Position numbers and translations under genes: made by a program
Origin: Pseudomonas sp.
Lineage (GTDB): Bacteria; Pseudomonadota; Gammaproteobacteria; Pseudomonadales; Pseudomonadaceae
Direction: 5' to 3'
Assembly: GCF_030684895.1 (NCBI RefSeq)
Contig: NZ_JAUXXP010000058.1
Span: 1-64,000, forward strand
DNA: 64,000 nucleotides
In this document: positions 48,890-56,422 of the stretch, in pieces
How positions within the stretch are numbered: position 1 is the stretch's first letter
Layout: every line of letters begins with the position of its first letter
Notes under the pieces: generated by a model
Databases searched by the model: none
Seen by the model: only the letters and a program-made list of their open reading frames with translations
What the model was told of the DNA's origin: nothing

Positions 48890-48966
48890 CGGGGTATAGC
48901 GCAGTCCGGTAGCGCGCCTGCTTTGGGAGCAGGATGTCGGGAGTTCGAATCCCCCTACCCCGACCA
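48890..48966 (+). tRNA. tRNA-Pro (anticodon TGG)
   Basis: 77 bases with acceptor CGGGGTA/TACCCCG, anticodon TGG, T loop TTCGAAT and encoded CCA. It is nine bases after tRNA-Asn. Confidence 0.97.
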
Positions 48967-48970
48967 TTTT

Positions 48971-49045
48971 TGGTCGTTGGCTCAGTTGATAGAGCAGTTG
49001 GTGTTTAACCGATTACTCATGGGCCAGAAAGCCACATGCACCACC
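48971..49045 (+). pseudogene. decayed tRNA-Lys (TTT) pseudogene
   Basis: The segment keeps every canonical tRNA spacing (7-2-4-8-4-1-5-7-5-5-5-7-5-7, then ACC), the D stem GCTC/GAGC, a paired anticodon stem GTTGG/CCGAT and anticodon TTT, and resembles tRNA-Lys along its length. However, base 33 is G instead of U, the T loop reads CCAGAAA rather than TTCGAAT, the T stem pairs at only 3 of 5 and the acceptor at about 4 of 7 positions. It is a relic rather than a working tRNA. Confidence 0.8.
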
Positions 49046-49065
49046 CTTTCAAGCCTGCTTGAAAG
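49046..49065. repeat. perfect palindrome after the tRNA-Lys relic
   Basis: CTTTCAAGC-CT-GCTTGAAAG has 9-base arms and a 2-base centre. It immediately precedes the operon terminator and may be an RNA processing hairpin or a remnant of a lost element. Confidence 0.5.
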
Positions 49066-49067
49066 TA

Positions 49068-49092
49068 AAAACCCGCCTAGTGCGGGTTTTTT
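49068..49092 (+). terminator. terminator of the Asn-Pro tRNA operon
   Basis: AACCCGC-CTAGT-GCGGGTT followed by TTTTATT is a compact intrinsic terminator. The tRNA-Lys relic lies upstream of it, so it is still transcribed. Confidence 0.9.
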
Positions 49093-49201
49093 ATTGCCCA
49101 TCAACTGGGCGAGCATCGCGAAAAAAAATCACCAAAAACTATTAGATCCATTCAATCCAAACATTTCACCAATCACACTTTCACCACTAGGCTGCACCTC
49201 A

Positions 49202-49220
49202 ATAAAGAATAATTCTCACT
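49202..49220. promoter_or_regulatory. Fur-box-like palindrome upstream of the DUF2061 gene
   Basis: The region centred on AGAATAATTCT (49206-49216, perfect palindrome), continued by CAC, resembles Fur sites with the core TGAGAATAATTCTCA, matching 13 of 15 there. It lies 12 bases before the start codon, where binding would block expression. Identified by eye only. Confidence 0.4.
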
Positions 49221-49231
49221 CGAGGTGCGTC

Positions 49232-49456
49232 ATGCTCAAGACTGTAACCTTCACCCTGATGCACTTCTGCATCGCCTTCGGCGTCACTTACGCGTTGACC
49301 GGCAGTATTGCGGCGAGCGGCCTGGTGGCGGCTATCGAACCGCTGTGCAACTCGGTGGGTTTCTATTTCCATGAGAAAGTCTGGCGGCGCATCGAAGGTC
49401 GCTCGACAACTGCCGCCGCGCGCGCCAAGCATGCCTGGCTGCATCACCAGGCATAA
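49232..49456 (+). CDS. DUF2061 family small membrane protein
   Basis: 74 aa from ATG 49232 (MLKTVTFTLMHFCIAFGVTY) with CGAGGTG upstream. The track ORF of 177 aa begins inside tRNA-Pro and is not real over its first 103 codons. Two helices (about 5-25 and 27-48) and the VGFYFHEKVWRRI motif match DUF2061, a family of unknown function. A Fur-like site precedes it. Confidence 0.85.
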   Translation: MLKTVTFTLMHFCIAFGVTYALTGSIAASGLVAAIEPLCNSVGFYFHEKVWRRIEGRSTTAAARAKHAWLHHQA

Positions 49457-49552
49457 GACTTGAGGCCAGTTGCGTAGGACGTAGAAACAGCCCGCGCGGT
49501 GCCGAGCCAATCCGCTACTATGCGCGGCTCAGCCAACCATACGCGCCCGATC

Positions 49553-51112
49553 ATGCCTGCTACTTCTCGCTTCCCTGCTGCGCCTTACCTATTTGCCTGC
49601 CTGCTTGGCCTGCTGGCGCTTTTCGGCCTGTGGTTTGGTATTGGCCAACCGGTCGAACTGGCAGATGCCGCAACGCCCACGCACAAGCTGCAGTGCGCTT
49701 CATACACGCCGTTCGACAAAGACCAGTCGCCCTTCGATCAACCGATGCAGCTGCGCCCCGAGCGCATGGACGCCGACCTCGCGCTGCTCGCCGAACGCTT
49801 CGAGTGCCTGCGCACCTACTCGGTGACCGGTCTGGAAGAGCTGCCAAACATGGCGCGCAAACATGGCCTGAAACTGATCGTCGGCGCCTGGGTTAGCCGT
49901 AACCCGGCCGACACCGCGGTTGAGATTGCCGGTTTGGTGAAAATCGCCAACGCCCACCCGGATGTGGTGCAAGCGGTGATCGTTGGTAACGAGGCGCTGC
50001 TGCGCAAAGAAGTCACCCCGCAGCAACTGGTGGCGTTGATTGAGCAGGTCAAGGCGCAGATCAAGCAGCCGGTGACCTATGCCGATGTCTGGGAGTTCTG
50101 GCTCAAGCACCCGGAAGTCGCCCCGGTAGTCGACTTCATCACCATCCACCTGCTGCCCTACTGGGAAGACAACCCCGCCGGCATCGAAAGCGCGCTGCAT
50201 GAAGTCGCCGAGGTGCGCCAGACCTTTGCCAACGCTTACGCGCCTAAAGACATCCTGATTGGCGAAACCGGCTGGCCCAGCGAAGGCCGCCAGCGTGAAA
50301 CAGCAGTGCCAAGCCTGGTCAACCAGGCCAAGTTTATCCGTGGCTTTGTCGCCATGGCCGAGCAGAACGGCTGGCGCTACAACCTGATCGAGGCGTTTGA
50401 TCAGCCATGGAAGCGCGTCAGCGAAGGCGCCGTGGGCGGTTACTGGGGCCTGTATGACGCTGATCGCCAGGACAAGTCGATCCTCGCCGGCGCCGTATCC
50501 AACCTGCCGCACTGGCCGACCTGGCTGAGCTTCAGCTTGGTCATTGCAGCGGCCACCCTGCTGCTGGCCGGCCGCCCGCACTCGCCCCGTGCCGCGCTGC
50601 TGTTGCCGCTGCTGGCGGCGCTGGGCGCCGGTTGTATCGGTCTGTTTGCAGAGTTGACGCTGATCACCAGCCGCTATCTCGGCGAATGGCTCTGGGCCGG
50701 TGTGCTGATTGTGTTGAATCTGCTGGTGTTGAGCCATGCCGCGTTGTTACTCAGCAGCCGCAATGGCTGGCGCGCACGCGCGTTCAACATGCTGCACAGC
50801 AAGGGCGCACTGTGGCTGGCGCTAAGCGGCTTTGCCGGGGCGGTGATGATGCTCGCGCTGGTGGTGGACGCACGCTACCGCAGCTTCCCCAGCGCCGCGC
50901 TATTGCTGCCAGCACTGGTTTACCTGTGCCGTCCGGTGGGCGGCTACCGCCGTGAGGTCGCCCTGCTCGCCCTGCTGATCGGCGCCTGTATTGCGCCGCA
51001 GCTGTACCAGGAAACCCTGAGCAACTGGCAGGCCCTGGGTTGGGCGCTGACCTGCGTGCTACTGGTGGCGGCGCTGTGGCGCAGCCTGCGGGTTAACGCG
51101 CAAACCACCTGA
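49553..51112 (+). CDS. membrane-anchored GH17 beta-glucan enzyme
   Basis: 519 aa from ATG 49553. A membrane anchor (about 11-30) precedes a glycoside hydrolase family 17 barrel (about 45-330) and about six C-terminal membrane helices (about 345-510). The catalytic acid/base is Glu147 in VIVGNEALLR and the nucleophile Glu238 in ILIGETGWPSEG. In Pseudomonas such proteins are annotated as beta-(1-6)-glucan synthases; the GH17 fold suggests transglycosylation or branching of periplasmic beta-glucans. No GT2 glycosyltransferase domain is fused or adjacent, unlike NdvB-type proteins. Confidence 0.9.
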   Translation: MPATSRFPAAPYLFACLLGLLALFGLWFGIGQPVELADAATPTHKLQCASYTPFDKDQSPFDQPMQLRPERMDADLALLAERFECLRTYSVTGLEELPNMARKHGLKLIVGAWVSRNPADTAVEIAGLVKIANAHPDVVQAVIVGNEALLRKEVTPQQLVALIEQVKAQIKQPVTYADVWEFWLKHPEVAPVVDFITIHLLPYWEDNPAGIESALHEVAEVRQTFANAYAPKDILIGETGWPSEGRQRETAVPSLVNQAKFIRGFVAMAEQNGWRYNLIEAFDQPWKRVSEGAVGGYWGLYDADRQDKSILAGAVSNLPHWPTWLSFSLVIAAATLLLAGRPHSPRAALLLPLLAALGAGCIGLFAELTLITSRYLGEWLWAGVLIVLNLLVLSHAALLLSSRNGWRARAFNMLHSKGALWLALSGFAGAVMMLALVVDARYRSFPSAALLLPALVYLCRPVGGYRREVALLALLIGACIAPQLYQETLSNWQALGWALTCVLLVAALWRSLRVNAQTT

Positions 51113-51481
51113 TCAGGCGGTTTGCGGCGCGCGCACCCAGCGCAGCAGTGCCAGCACCACGGCAAATACCGCGAGGCTGGCGCTGTACAGCACCAGCGCC
51201 GGCAGGCCGAGCAACAGTGCCGGCACCGCCAGGCGCTTGCCCCAGGCACCCGGCAGCACAAAAGCCAGCACAGCAATAATCAGCGCAGCCCAGGCCAAGA
51301 TGCGGAAGTGGATCAACCAACCAAGGCTCGCACGCACCTGGCAGGCCAACTGCTGCGGGGCGTCGACACACAGGCCGACCCATTGCGCGCCTTCCATCAG
51401 CTGGTAACGCAGCGCAAAGCTCAGCGCCAGACACAGGGCTGCAGCGCTCAGCAGAGCAGTCAGAGGTAGATAACGGGACAT
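51113..51481 (-). CDS. hypothetical four-helix membrane protein
   Basis: 122 aa from ATG 51481 (MSRYLPLTALLSAAALCLAL); the longer track ORF adds 46 unlikely codons. It has four hydrophobic segments (about 5-25, 48-64, 66-84, 89-112) and two Cys in GLCVDAPQQLACQ (about 34-43) in the first loop, possibly a disulfide. No family is recognised. It converges on the GH17 gene with no intergenic space. Other minus-strand ORFs here are shadows. Confidence 0.65.
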   Translation of the reverse strand: MSRYLPLTALLSAAALCLALSFALRYQLMEGAQWVGLCVDAPQQLACQVRASLGWLIHFRILAWAALIIAVLAFVLPGAWGKRLAVPALLLGLPALVLYSASLAVFAVVLALLRWVRAPQTA

Positions 51482-51585
51482 GGGCAACTCAGGCAGATAA
51501 ACAGGCTGCGCAGGATAAGCCACCGCGTCACGGATAACACCCTCCAGTGATCGCCCCTTGCAGCCTCCCCAGCTAGAATCCAGCC

Positions 51586-52158
51586 ATGCTGATACGTCGC
51601 CTGATACTGATCGCCGCAAGCCTGCTCGGCCTCTGGATGCTGTGGGTCATACTGTTGCCCGCGCCCAGCGGCCTGCCGCCCACTACGCCGCTGTCCAGCG
51701 GCAGCTGGCGCGTGGCGGAGCACACGGTCAGCAGGTTGGAGAGCTTCCAACTCGAAGCACGTATTCTCGGCCGTGAAGACTACTACCTCGACCGCGGCGC
51801 CAAACTCTCGCCGACCGACCTGGCGCTCGGCTGGGGGCCGATGGCTGATCCCGAGGTGCTGCGCCATATCAGCATCAGCCAACGCAACCGCTGGTATTTC
51901 TGGCGCGCCGAACAACTGCCGATCGAGCGCCGGCAGATAGAGATCCACAGCGCCAATATGCACCTGATACCTGCCACCCCTGAAGTAGCCAGCACCCTGG
52001 CCGGGCTCAAAGCAGGTCAGCAGATTCGCCTGAGCGGGCAACTGGTACGAATCGACGGTGACGATGGCTATCGCTGGGTCAGCTCACTCAGCCGCGAAGA
52101 CACCGGCGACGGTGCCTGCGAGCTGATCTGGGTCGAGCAACTGCAGGTGCTGCCCTAA
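51586..52158 (+). CDS. hypothetical membrane-anchored protein
   Basis: 190 aa with one N-terminal membrane helix (about 5-25, LILIAASLLGLWMLWVILL), then a soluble periplasmic or extracellular domain. GREDYYLDRGAKLSPTDLALGWG is a striking segment and the C-terminus (RLSGQLVRIDGDDGYRWVSS) looks like a small beta-barrel. I recognise no family. It is divergent from the four-helix protein with overlapping upstream regions. Confidence 0.75.
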   Translation: MLIRRLILIAASLLGLWMLWVILLPAPSGLPPTTPLSSGSWRVAEHTVSRLESFQLEARILGREDYYLDRGAKLSPTDLALGWGPMADPEVLRHISISQRNRWYFWRAEQLPIERRQIEIHSANMHLIPATPEVASTLAGLKAGQQIRLSGQLVRIDGDDGYRWVSSLSREDTGDGACELIWVEQLQVLP

Positions 52159-52301
52159 GTCAGCTCATACACCACATGGCACTTTTGCTTGAAAAACTGC
52201 AGGTCTATAACTAAACGGCACTTAACCTGACTTATGTGGTCAAATCGTTCCGCATCTGACCCGCTCCAGCAGCATCAGTCCTAGCTCTCAGAGATTTCGC
52301 C

Positions 52302-53600
52302 ATGTCGCATGTCCCTCGTCTGCTTGCCCTTCTCAGTTGCCTAGCCCTGATTGCACCCGTCAGCGCGGCCGATATTGATGCCAGCAGTTATGGCTACCCC
52401 ATCAGCAATGCATTCGAAGCCACCCTGGCGACTACGCCGCCGGAGCTGCGCCCTACGCTTCCGGCCGACGCCGACATCAACCAGAGTGACTACCAGATCA
52501 AATTGCGCCCTGAGCGCGAGTTTGAGCTACCGGACAACTTCTGGCCGGTCACCAAGATGCGCTACCGCCTGGCCAAACAGTCCGGTGAAGCGCCGCTGAT
52601 CTTTATCATCGCCGGCACGGGCGCGCATTACGCCAGCAGTACCCCGGAATACCTGAAGAAGCTGTTCTACGGCGCCGGTTATCACGTGGTGCAACTGTCG
52701 TCGCCGACCAGTTATGACTTTATGACCTCAGCCTCGCGCTTTGCCACGCCCGGCATTACCCGCGAAGACGCCGACGACCTGTACCGCGCCATGCAAGCCG
52801 TGCGTGCGCAGCATCCGCGCCTGAAAGTCAGCGAATACCACCTCACCGGCTACAGCCTGGGCGCGCTGCAGGCGGCCTTTGTCAGCGAGCTGGATGAAAC
52901 CCGGCGCAGCTTCAACTTCAAGCGCGTGCTGCTACTCAACCCGCCGGTCAACCTCTACACCTCAATCACCAACCTCGACCGCATGGTGCAAACCAAGGTT
53001 GAGGGCATCGACAACAGCACCACCTTCTATGAGCTGGTACTGGGCAAGCTGACCCGCTACTTCCAGAACAAGGGCTACGTCGATATCAACGACGCCCTGC
53101 TCTATGACTTCCAGAACTCCGGCGAACAGCTCAGCGACGAGCAGATGGCCATGTTGATCGGCGCGGCGTTCCGCTTCTCTTCCGCCGATATCGCCTTTAC
53201 CTCGGACCTGATCAACCGCCGTGGCCTGATCACCCCAATCAACTACCCAATCAGCGAAGGCACCAGCCTTACGCCGTTCTTCAGGCGCGCCCTGCAGTGC
53301 GATTTCGACTGCTACCTGACCGAACAGTTGATTCCCATGTGGCGCGCACGCACAGACGGCGGCAGCATTGCGCAGCTGATCGATCAGGTCAGCCTATATG
53401 GCGTGGCCGATTACCTGAAAAACAGCAGCAAGATCGCCGTTATGCACAACGCCGATGATGTCATCCTCGGCCCCGGTGACCTGGGCTTTTTGCGCCGCAC
53501 TCTGGGTGATCGCCTGACCGTTTACCCGCTGGGTGGCCATTGCGGCAACCTCAACTACCGCGTCAATAGCGACGCCATGCTGGAGTTCTTCCGTGGCTAA
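52302..53600 (+). CDS. exported alpha/beta hydrolase coupled to mlaA
   Basis: 432 aa with a Sec signal peptide (MSHVPRLLALLSCLALIAPV, cleavage near VSA). Mature residues contain IIAGTGAHY (oxyanion region), LTGYSLGALQ with nucleophile Ser185, HNADDVI (acid) and GGHCGNL (His), a complete catalytic triad in order. The stop overlaps the GTG start of mlaA, so the two proteins are made together. A role in handling phospholipid or acyl chains at the outer membrane is inferred from that neighbour only; I do not recognise a characterised homolog. The upstream 143 bp show no clear promoter. Confidence 0.8.
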   Translation: MSHVPRLLALLSCLALIAPVSAADIDASSYGYPISNAFEATLATTPPELRPTLPADADINQSDYQIKLRPEREFELPDNFWPVTKMRYRLAKQSGEAPLIFIIAGTGAHYASSTPEYLKKLFYGAGYHVVQLSSPTSYDFMTSASRFATPGITREDADDLYRAMQAVRAQHPRLKVSEYHLTGYSLGALQAAFVSELDETRRSFNFKRVLLLNPPVNLYTSITNLDRMVQTKVEGIDNSTTFYELVLGKLTRYFQNKGYVDINDALLYDFQNSGEQLSDEQMAMLIGAAFRFSSADIAFTSDLINRRGLITPINYPISEGTSLTPFFRRALQCDFDCYLTEQLIPMWRARTDGGSIAQLIDQVSLYGVADYLKNSSKIAVMHNADDVILGPGDLGFLRRTLGDRLTVYPLGGHCGNLNYRVNSDAMLEFFRG

Positions 53601-54369
53601 GCCCATTTCCCTTGCCGTGTTTTTCGCCCTGTTGCTCGGTAGCAGCCTGGCGCATGCCCAGCACGCCGTTGATGACGACGGTTTCAAGCAGCCGTTGCAG
53701 CACCTGCAGTTCAACCCGGGGCTGGATCAGCGCGAGTTCGAGCGCTCGACCCTCAGCGCGCTGCAAGTCTATGACCCGCTGGAGTCGTGGAACCGCCGCG
53801 TCTATCACTTCAACTACCGCTTCGATGAGTGGGTGTTCTTGCCGATTGTCGACGGCTACCGCTATATCACCCCCAACCTGGTGCAAACCGGCGTCAGCAA
53901 CTTCTTCAGCAACCTGGGTGATGTGCCCAGCCTGCTCAACAGCGCGCTGCAGCTCAAGGGCAAGCGCGCCATGCAGACAACCGGGCGCCTGCTGCTCAAC
54001 ACCACCCTGGGGGTCGCCGGTCTGTGGGACCCGGCCACGCGCATGGGCCTGTCCAAGCAGCGCGAAGACTTCGGCCAAACCCTCGGCTATTACGGCACAC
54101 CGGCCGGGCCTTACCTGATCCTGCCGCTGCTGGGGCCGTCGAACGTGCGTGATACCGGCGGTCTGGTGGCGGATTTTGCGGCGAAAAGCCAGGTCAACTG
54201 GCTGAATGTCGCCGAAGCCAGCGTTAGCCACCCGGAAATCACCCTGCTGGAAGTGGTCGACCAGCGCTCCACGGTGAACTTCCGTTACGGCCAGCTCAAC
54301 TCACCGTTCGAGTACGAGAAAATTCGCTTCTTCTACCACGAGGCGCGCAAGCTGCAGATCGCCGAATAA
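53593..54369 (+). CDS. mlaA: outer-membrane lipid asymmetry protein MlaA (VacJ)
   Basis: 258 aa from GTG 53593, which overlaps the previous stop, has GGAG 8 bases upstream and gives a signal peptide (AKPISLAVFFALLLGSSLAHA). The YDPLESWNRRVYHFNYRFDE and DPATRMGLSKQREDFGQTLG segments are MlaA signatures. MlaA sits in the outer membrane with a porin and passes mislocalised phospholipids to MlaC. No lipobox cysteine is present near the cleavage site, so this protein is probably not acylated, unlike E. coli MlaA. The mlaBCDEF genes are elsewhere. Confidence 0.94.
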   Translation: MAKPISLAVFFALLLGSSLAHAQHAVDDDGFKQPLQHLQFNPGLDQREFERSTLSALQVYDPLESWNRRVYHFNYRFDEWVFLPIVDGYRYITPNLVQTGVSNFFSNLGDVPSLLNSALQLKGKRAMQTTGRLLLNTTLGVAGLWDPATRMGLSKQREDFGQTLGYYGTPAGPYLILPLLGPSNVRDTGGLVADFAAKSQVNWLNVAEASVSHPEITLLEVVDQRSTVNFRYGQLNSPFEYEKIRFFYHEARKLQIAE

Positions 54370-54386
54370 ACCTGCGAGCTTGACCC

Positions 54387-54430
54387 AAGGGCCGCCCCCA
54401 GGTTTTAACCTGGCGCGGCCTTTGTCTTTT
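54387..54430 (+). terminator. terminator after mlaA
   Basis: AAGGGCCGC...CAGG-TTTTAA-CCTG...GCGGCCTTT forms a long interrupted stem, followed by TGTCTTTT. The MerR gene starts 16 bases later, so it must use read-through or a promoter inside this hairpin. Confidence 0.75.
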
Positions 54431-54445
54431 CCGGAGTCTTTATCT

Positions 54446-54889
54446 ATGCGCGTAGCCCAACTGGCCAAAGCCGCCGCAGTCAGCAGTGAGACCGTGCGCC
54501 ACTACACCGATCTTGGCCTGCTCCGGCCCACGCGCAACCCGGATAACGGCTATCAGACGTATTCCAGCGTCGATCTGCAACGCCTGCGCTTTATCGCCCG
54601 CGCGCGCCGTTTGGGCTTTAGCCTGAAAGACAGCCAGCAAATACTCGCCAGCGCCGATAACGGCCACGCCCCCTGCTCTGAAGTGCGCGACCTGCTGAGT
54701 GAGCGCCTGGCGGCGCTACAGGCGCATATCGAGGAGTGCCAGCGCCTGGCGCTGGTGATGCAGAACGCCTTCGACGACTGGGCCGACAAGGGCGAATGCG
54801 CCCCCGATGGTCAGGCCATCTGCCGCTTGATCGAAGATTTTGAGCCTGATATCGAGCGCCGCCCAGCGACGCCCTGCCCCGCGCACTAA
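54446..54889 (+). CDS. MerR family metal-responsive regulator (divalent type)
   Basis: 147 aa from ATG 54446 (MRVAQLAKAAAVSSETVRHY), after GGAG. The winged helix (1-70) is followed by the dimerisation helix and a CX7C loop (C118-APDGQAI-C126). Cys77 occupies the position that is Ser in Cu(I) sensors such as CueR and Cys in Zn, Cd, Pb and Hg sensors, so a divalent metal is favoured. No cognate efflux gene lies adjacent; its target is elsewhere or lost. Confidence 0.85.
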   Translation: MRVAQLAKAAAVSSETVRHYTDLGLLRPTRNPDNGYQTYSSVDLQRLRFIARARRLGFSLKDSQQILASADNGHAPCSEVRDLLSERLAALQAHIEECQRLALVMQNAFDDWADKGECAPDGQAICRLIEDFEPDIERRPATPCPAH

Positions 54890-54896
54890 AAACTGC

Positions 54897-55223
54897 TTAC
54901 TGCGCGTAGCGACGATTCAGGCCGGGCGGCACGCCGCTGCTGTCGGTCGGCAACCAGGGACCCTGCGGGTTACTGGCCCAGCTCCAACCAGAATTCCAGC
55001 GGTAATAGGTGCGCTCGCGGTAGTACAGGTGAGGCGCGCCACCGACCACATACACCCCTAATTGCCCATTCCACTGGCTGTCCACCCCAGGTGGTGGGGC
55101 AAAGCGTGGATGGTTGCTGCTGCCACTCGGGCTGGTAACCGGCGCCGTGGCAAGCGGGGCCTGCACGCAGGCACCGAGCCCCAGCAGGCCAACCAGCAGC
55201 GCACCACGCAGTAACGGCCTCAT
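54897..55223 (-). CDS. hypothetical small lipoprotein at the end of the ccm operon
   Basis: 108 aa from ATG 55223, which overlaps the ccmI stop (ATGA); the longer track ORF is rejected. [20 protein letters not shown] carries a lipobox (LGAC) for lipidation. The mature part is rich in Tyr and Trp ([16 protein letters not shown]), seen in several small Pseudomonas lipoproteins. Its coupling to ccmI indicates cotranscription, but a role in cytochrome maturation is not shown. Confidence 0.8.
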   Translation of the reverse strand: MRPLLRGALLVGLLGLGACVQAPLATAPVTSPSGSSNHPRFAPPPGVDSQWNGQLGVYVVGGAPHLYYRERTYYRWNSGWSWASNPQGPWLPTDSSGVPPGLNRRYAQ

Positions 55224-56422
55224 GGTGCTTTGCTGTCGGCGCTGTCGATCAGTAGTTGCTGCAGCTCGGTGGTCTTGCTGGCCAGCGGCTGGCTGCTGCC
55301 AATCCACTCGCCGGCCGTGGCGTTGCCGCTGCGCGAAATCCGCGCGACCAGTTGCACCTGCTCGAAGCCGGAGATCTTCAGCTGCGGCATCATCGCATCG
55401 CTGTCCGACAGGCTGACTTTGGCCGGCAAATCCGCCACGGTGAGGCGCTTGACCGCCAGCGGCATCGGCGGCCCGGAGACGGCGCGGGCAAAGATAAATA
55501 CCGCATCGCCCGGCTGCACCTTGGCCTGCAGTTCGGTGGCCAATGCGACCCGTACGGTCAGGCCCTGATTGGTTGCAGGCGCAGCATCGGCCGCAGGCGC
55601 GCCAAGCTGCTCACGGGCGCGATCAATACCGCCCTGAATCGCCATACGCGAAGGGTCTTCCGCCGGCAGCACTGCCACCAGCTGTTGCCAGCGCTCAATC
55701 GCCTGCTGGAACTGCCCGGCTTCATAGGCGGCAATACCGAGCAGGCCGAGGCTGGTGACTTCCGCCGGGTCGGCTTTCAGTGCTTCATCGGTGAGCGCCT
55801 GCAGTTGTTCAGTCCATTGTTTGTCGCCGGAAAAATACAGCGCCTGCGCCCACTGCCCGAGCAGCTCCGGCTCACGTCCGGCTACGTCGATAGCGCGCTC
55901 GAAGGCCACGGCAGCGTCAGTGGCACGCTCCTGAGCCATATAGGTACGGCCGAGGAAGTACCAGCTTTCGGCGGACTTGGGATCGTTCTTCACCGCCGCT
56001 TCCAGGCGTGCAGTCATTTCCTCGATGGTCTTCGGCTGCTGGGCAAAAGCGTGCGCGCGCTCGACATCATCGATGGCGCCCCACTGCTGATACAGGCCAT
56101 AGCCCAGCAGCGGCATCAGCAGTGCAGCAATCAGCGGAATCTTGCTGCCCAACGTGCGCTGGGTCCGCTGCGCCTGCGCGCCTTCGGTATCGGCGAGCAG
56201 CTCGCGGGCTGCCTCATCACGGCCATTGGCCAATTGCTCGGCATTCAGCGCACCCGCGTCGTGCTGGCCTTGCAGATCCAGCAAACGTTCCTGATACAGG
56301 GTCACGTTAAGGGCGGTACGGTCTTCTTCGGCCTGCACCTTGCGCGCACGCAGCACCGGGATCAGCAGAAACGCCAGGGCCGTCAGCAACAGCAGGCCGG
56401 CACATAACCAGAATTCAATCAT
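55220..56422 (-). CDS. ccmI: cytochrome c maturation protein CcmI
   Basis: A 400-aa apocytochrome chaperone. Two N-terminal membrane helices (about 1-20 and 95-113) flank a cytoplasmic loop with a leucine-zipper-like stretch; a periplasmic TPR region (about 130-260) and a C-terminal beta domain (about 290-385) follow. CcmI presents apocytochrome c to the CcmF-CcmH haem ligation complex. It overlaps the ccmH stop by one base (TGATG). Confidence 0.94.
   Translation of the reverse strand: MIEFWLCAGLLLLTALAFLLIPVLRARKVQAEEDRTALNVTLYQERLLDLQGQHDAGALNAEQLANGRDEAARELLADTEGAQAQRTQRTLGSKIPLIAALLMPLLGYGLYQQWGAIDDVERAHAFAQQPKTIEEMTARLEAAVKNDPKSAESWYFLGRTYMAQERATDAAVAFERAIDVAGREPELLGQWAQALYFSGDKQWTEQLQALTDEALKADPAEVTSLGLLGIAAYEAGQFQQAIERWQQLVAVLPAEDPSRMAIQGGIDRAREQLGAPAADAAPATNQGLTVRVALATELQAKVQPGDAVFIFARAVSGPPMPLAVKRLTVADLPAKVSLSDSDAMMPQLKISGFEQVQLVARISRSGNATAGEWIGSSQPLASKTTELQQLLIDSADSKAP

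Noticed and set aside
48923-49231. N-terminal 103 codons of the 177-aa track ORF
   Set aside because: They run through tRNA-Pro, the tRNA-Lys relic and a terminator. The real DUF2061 gene starts at 49232.
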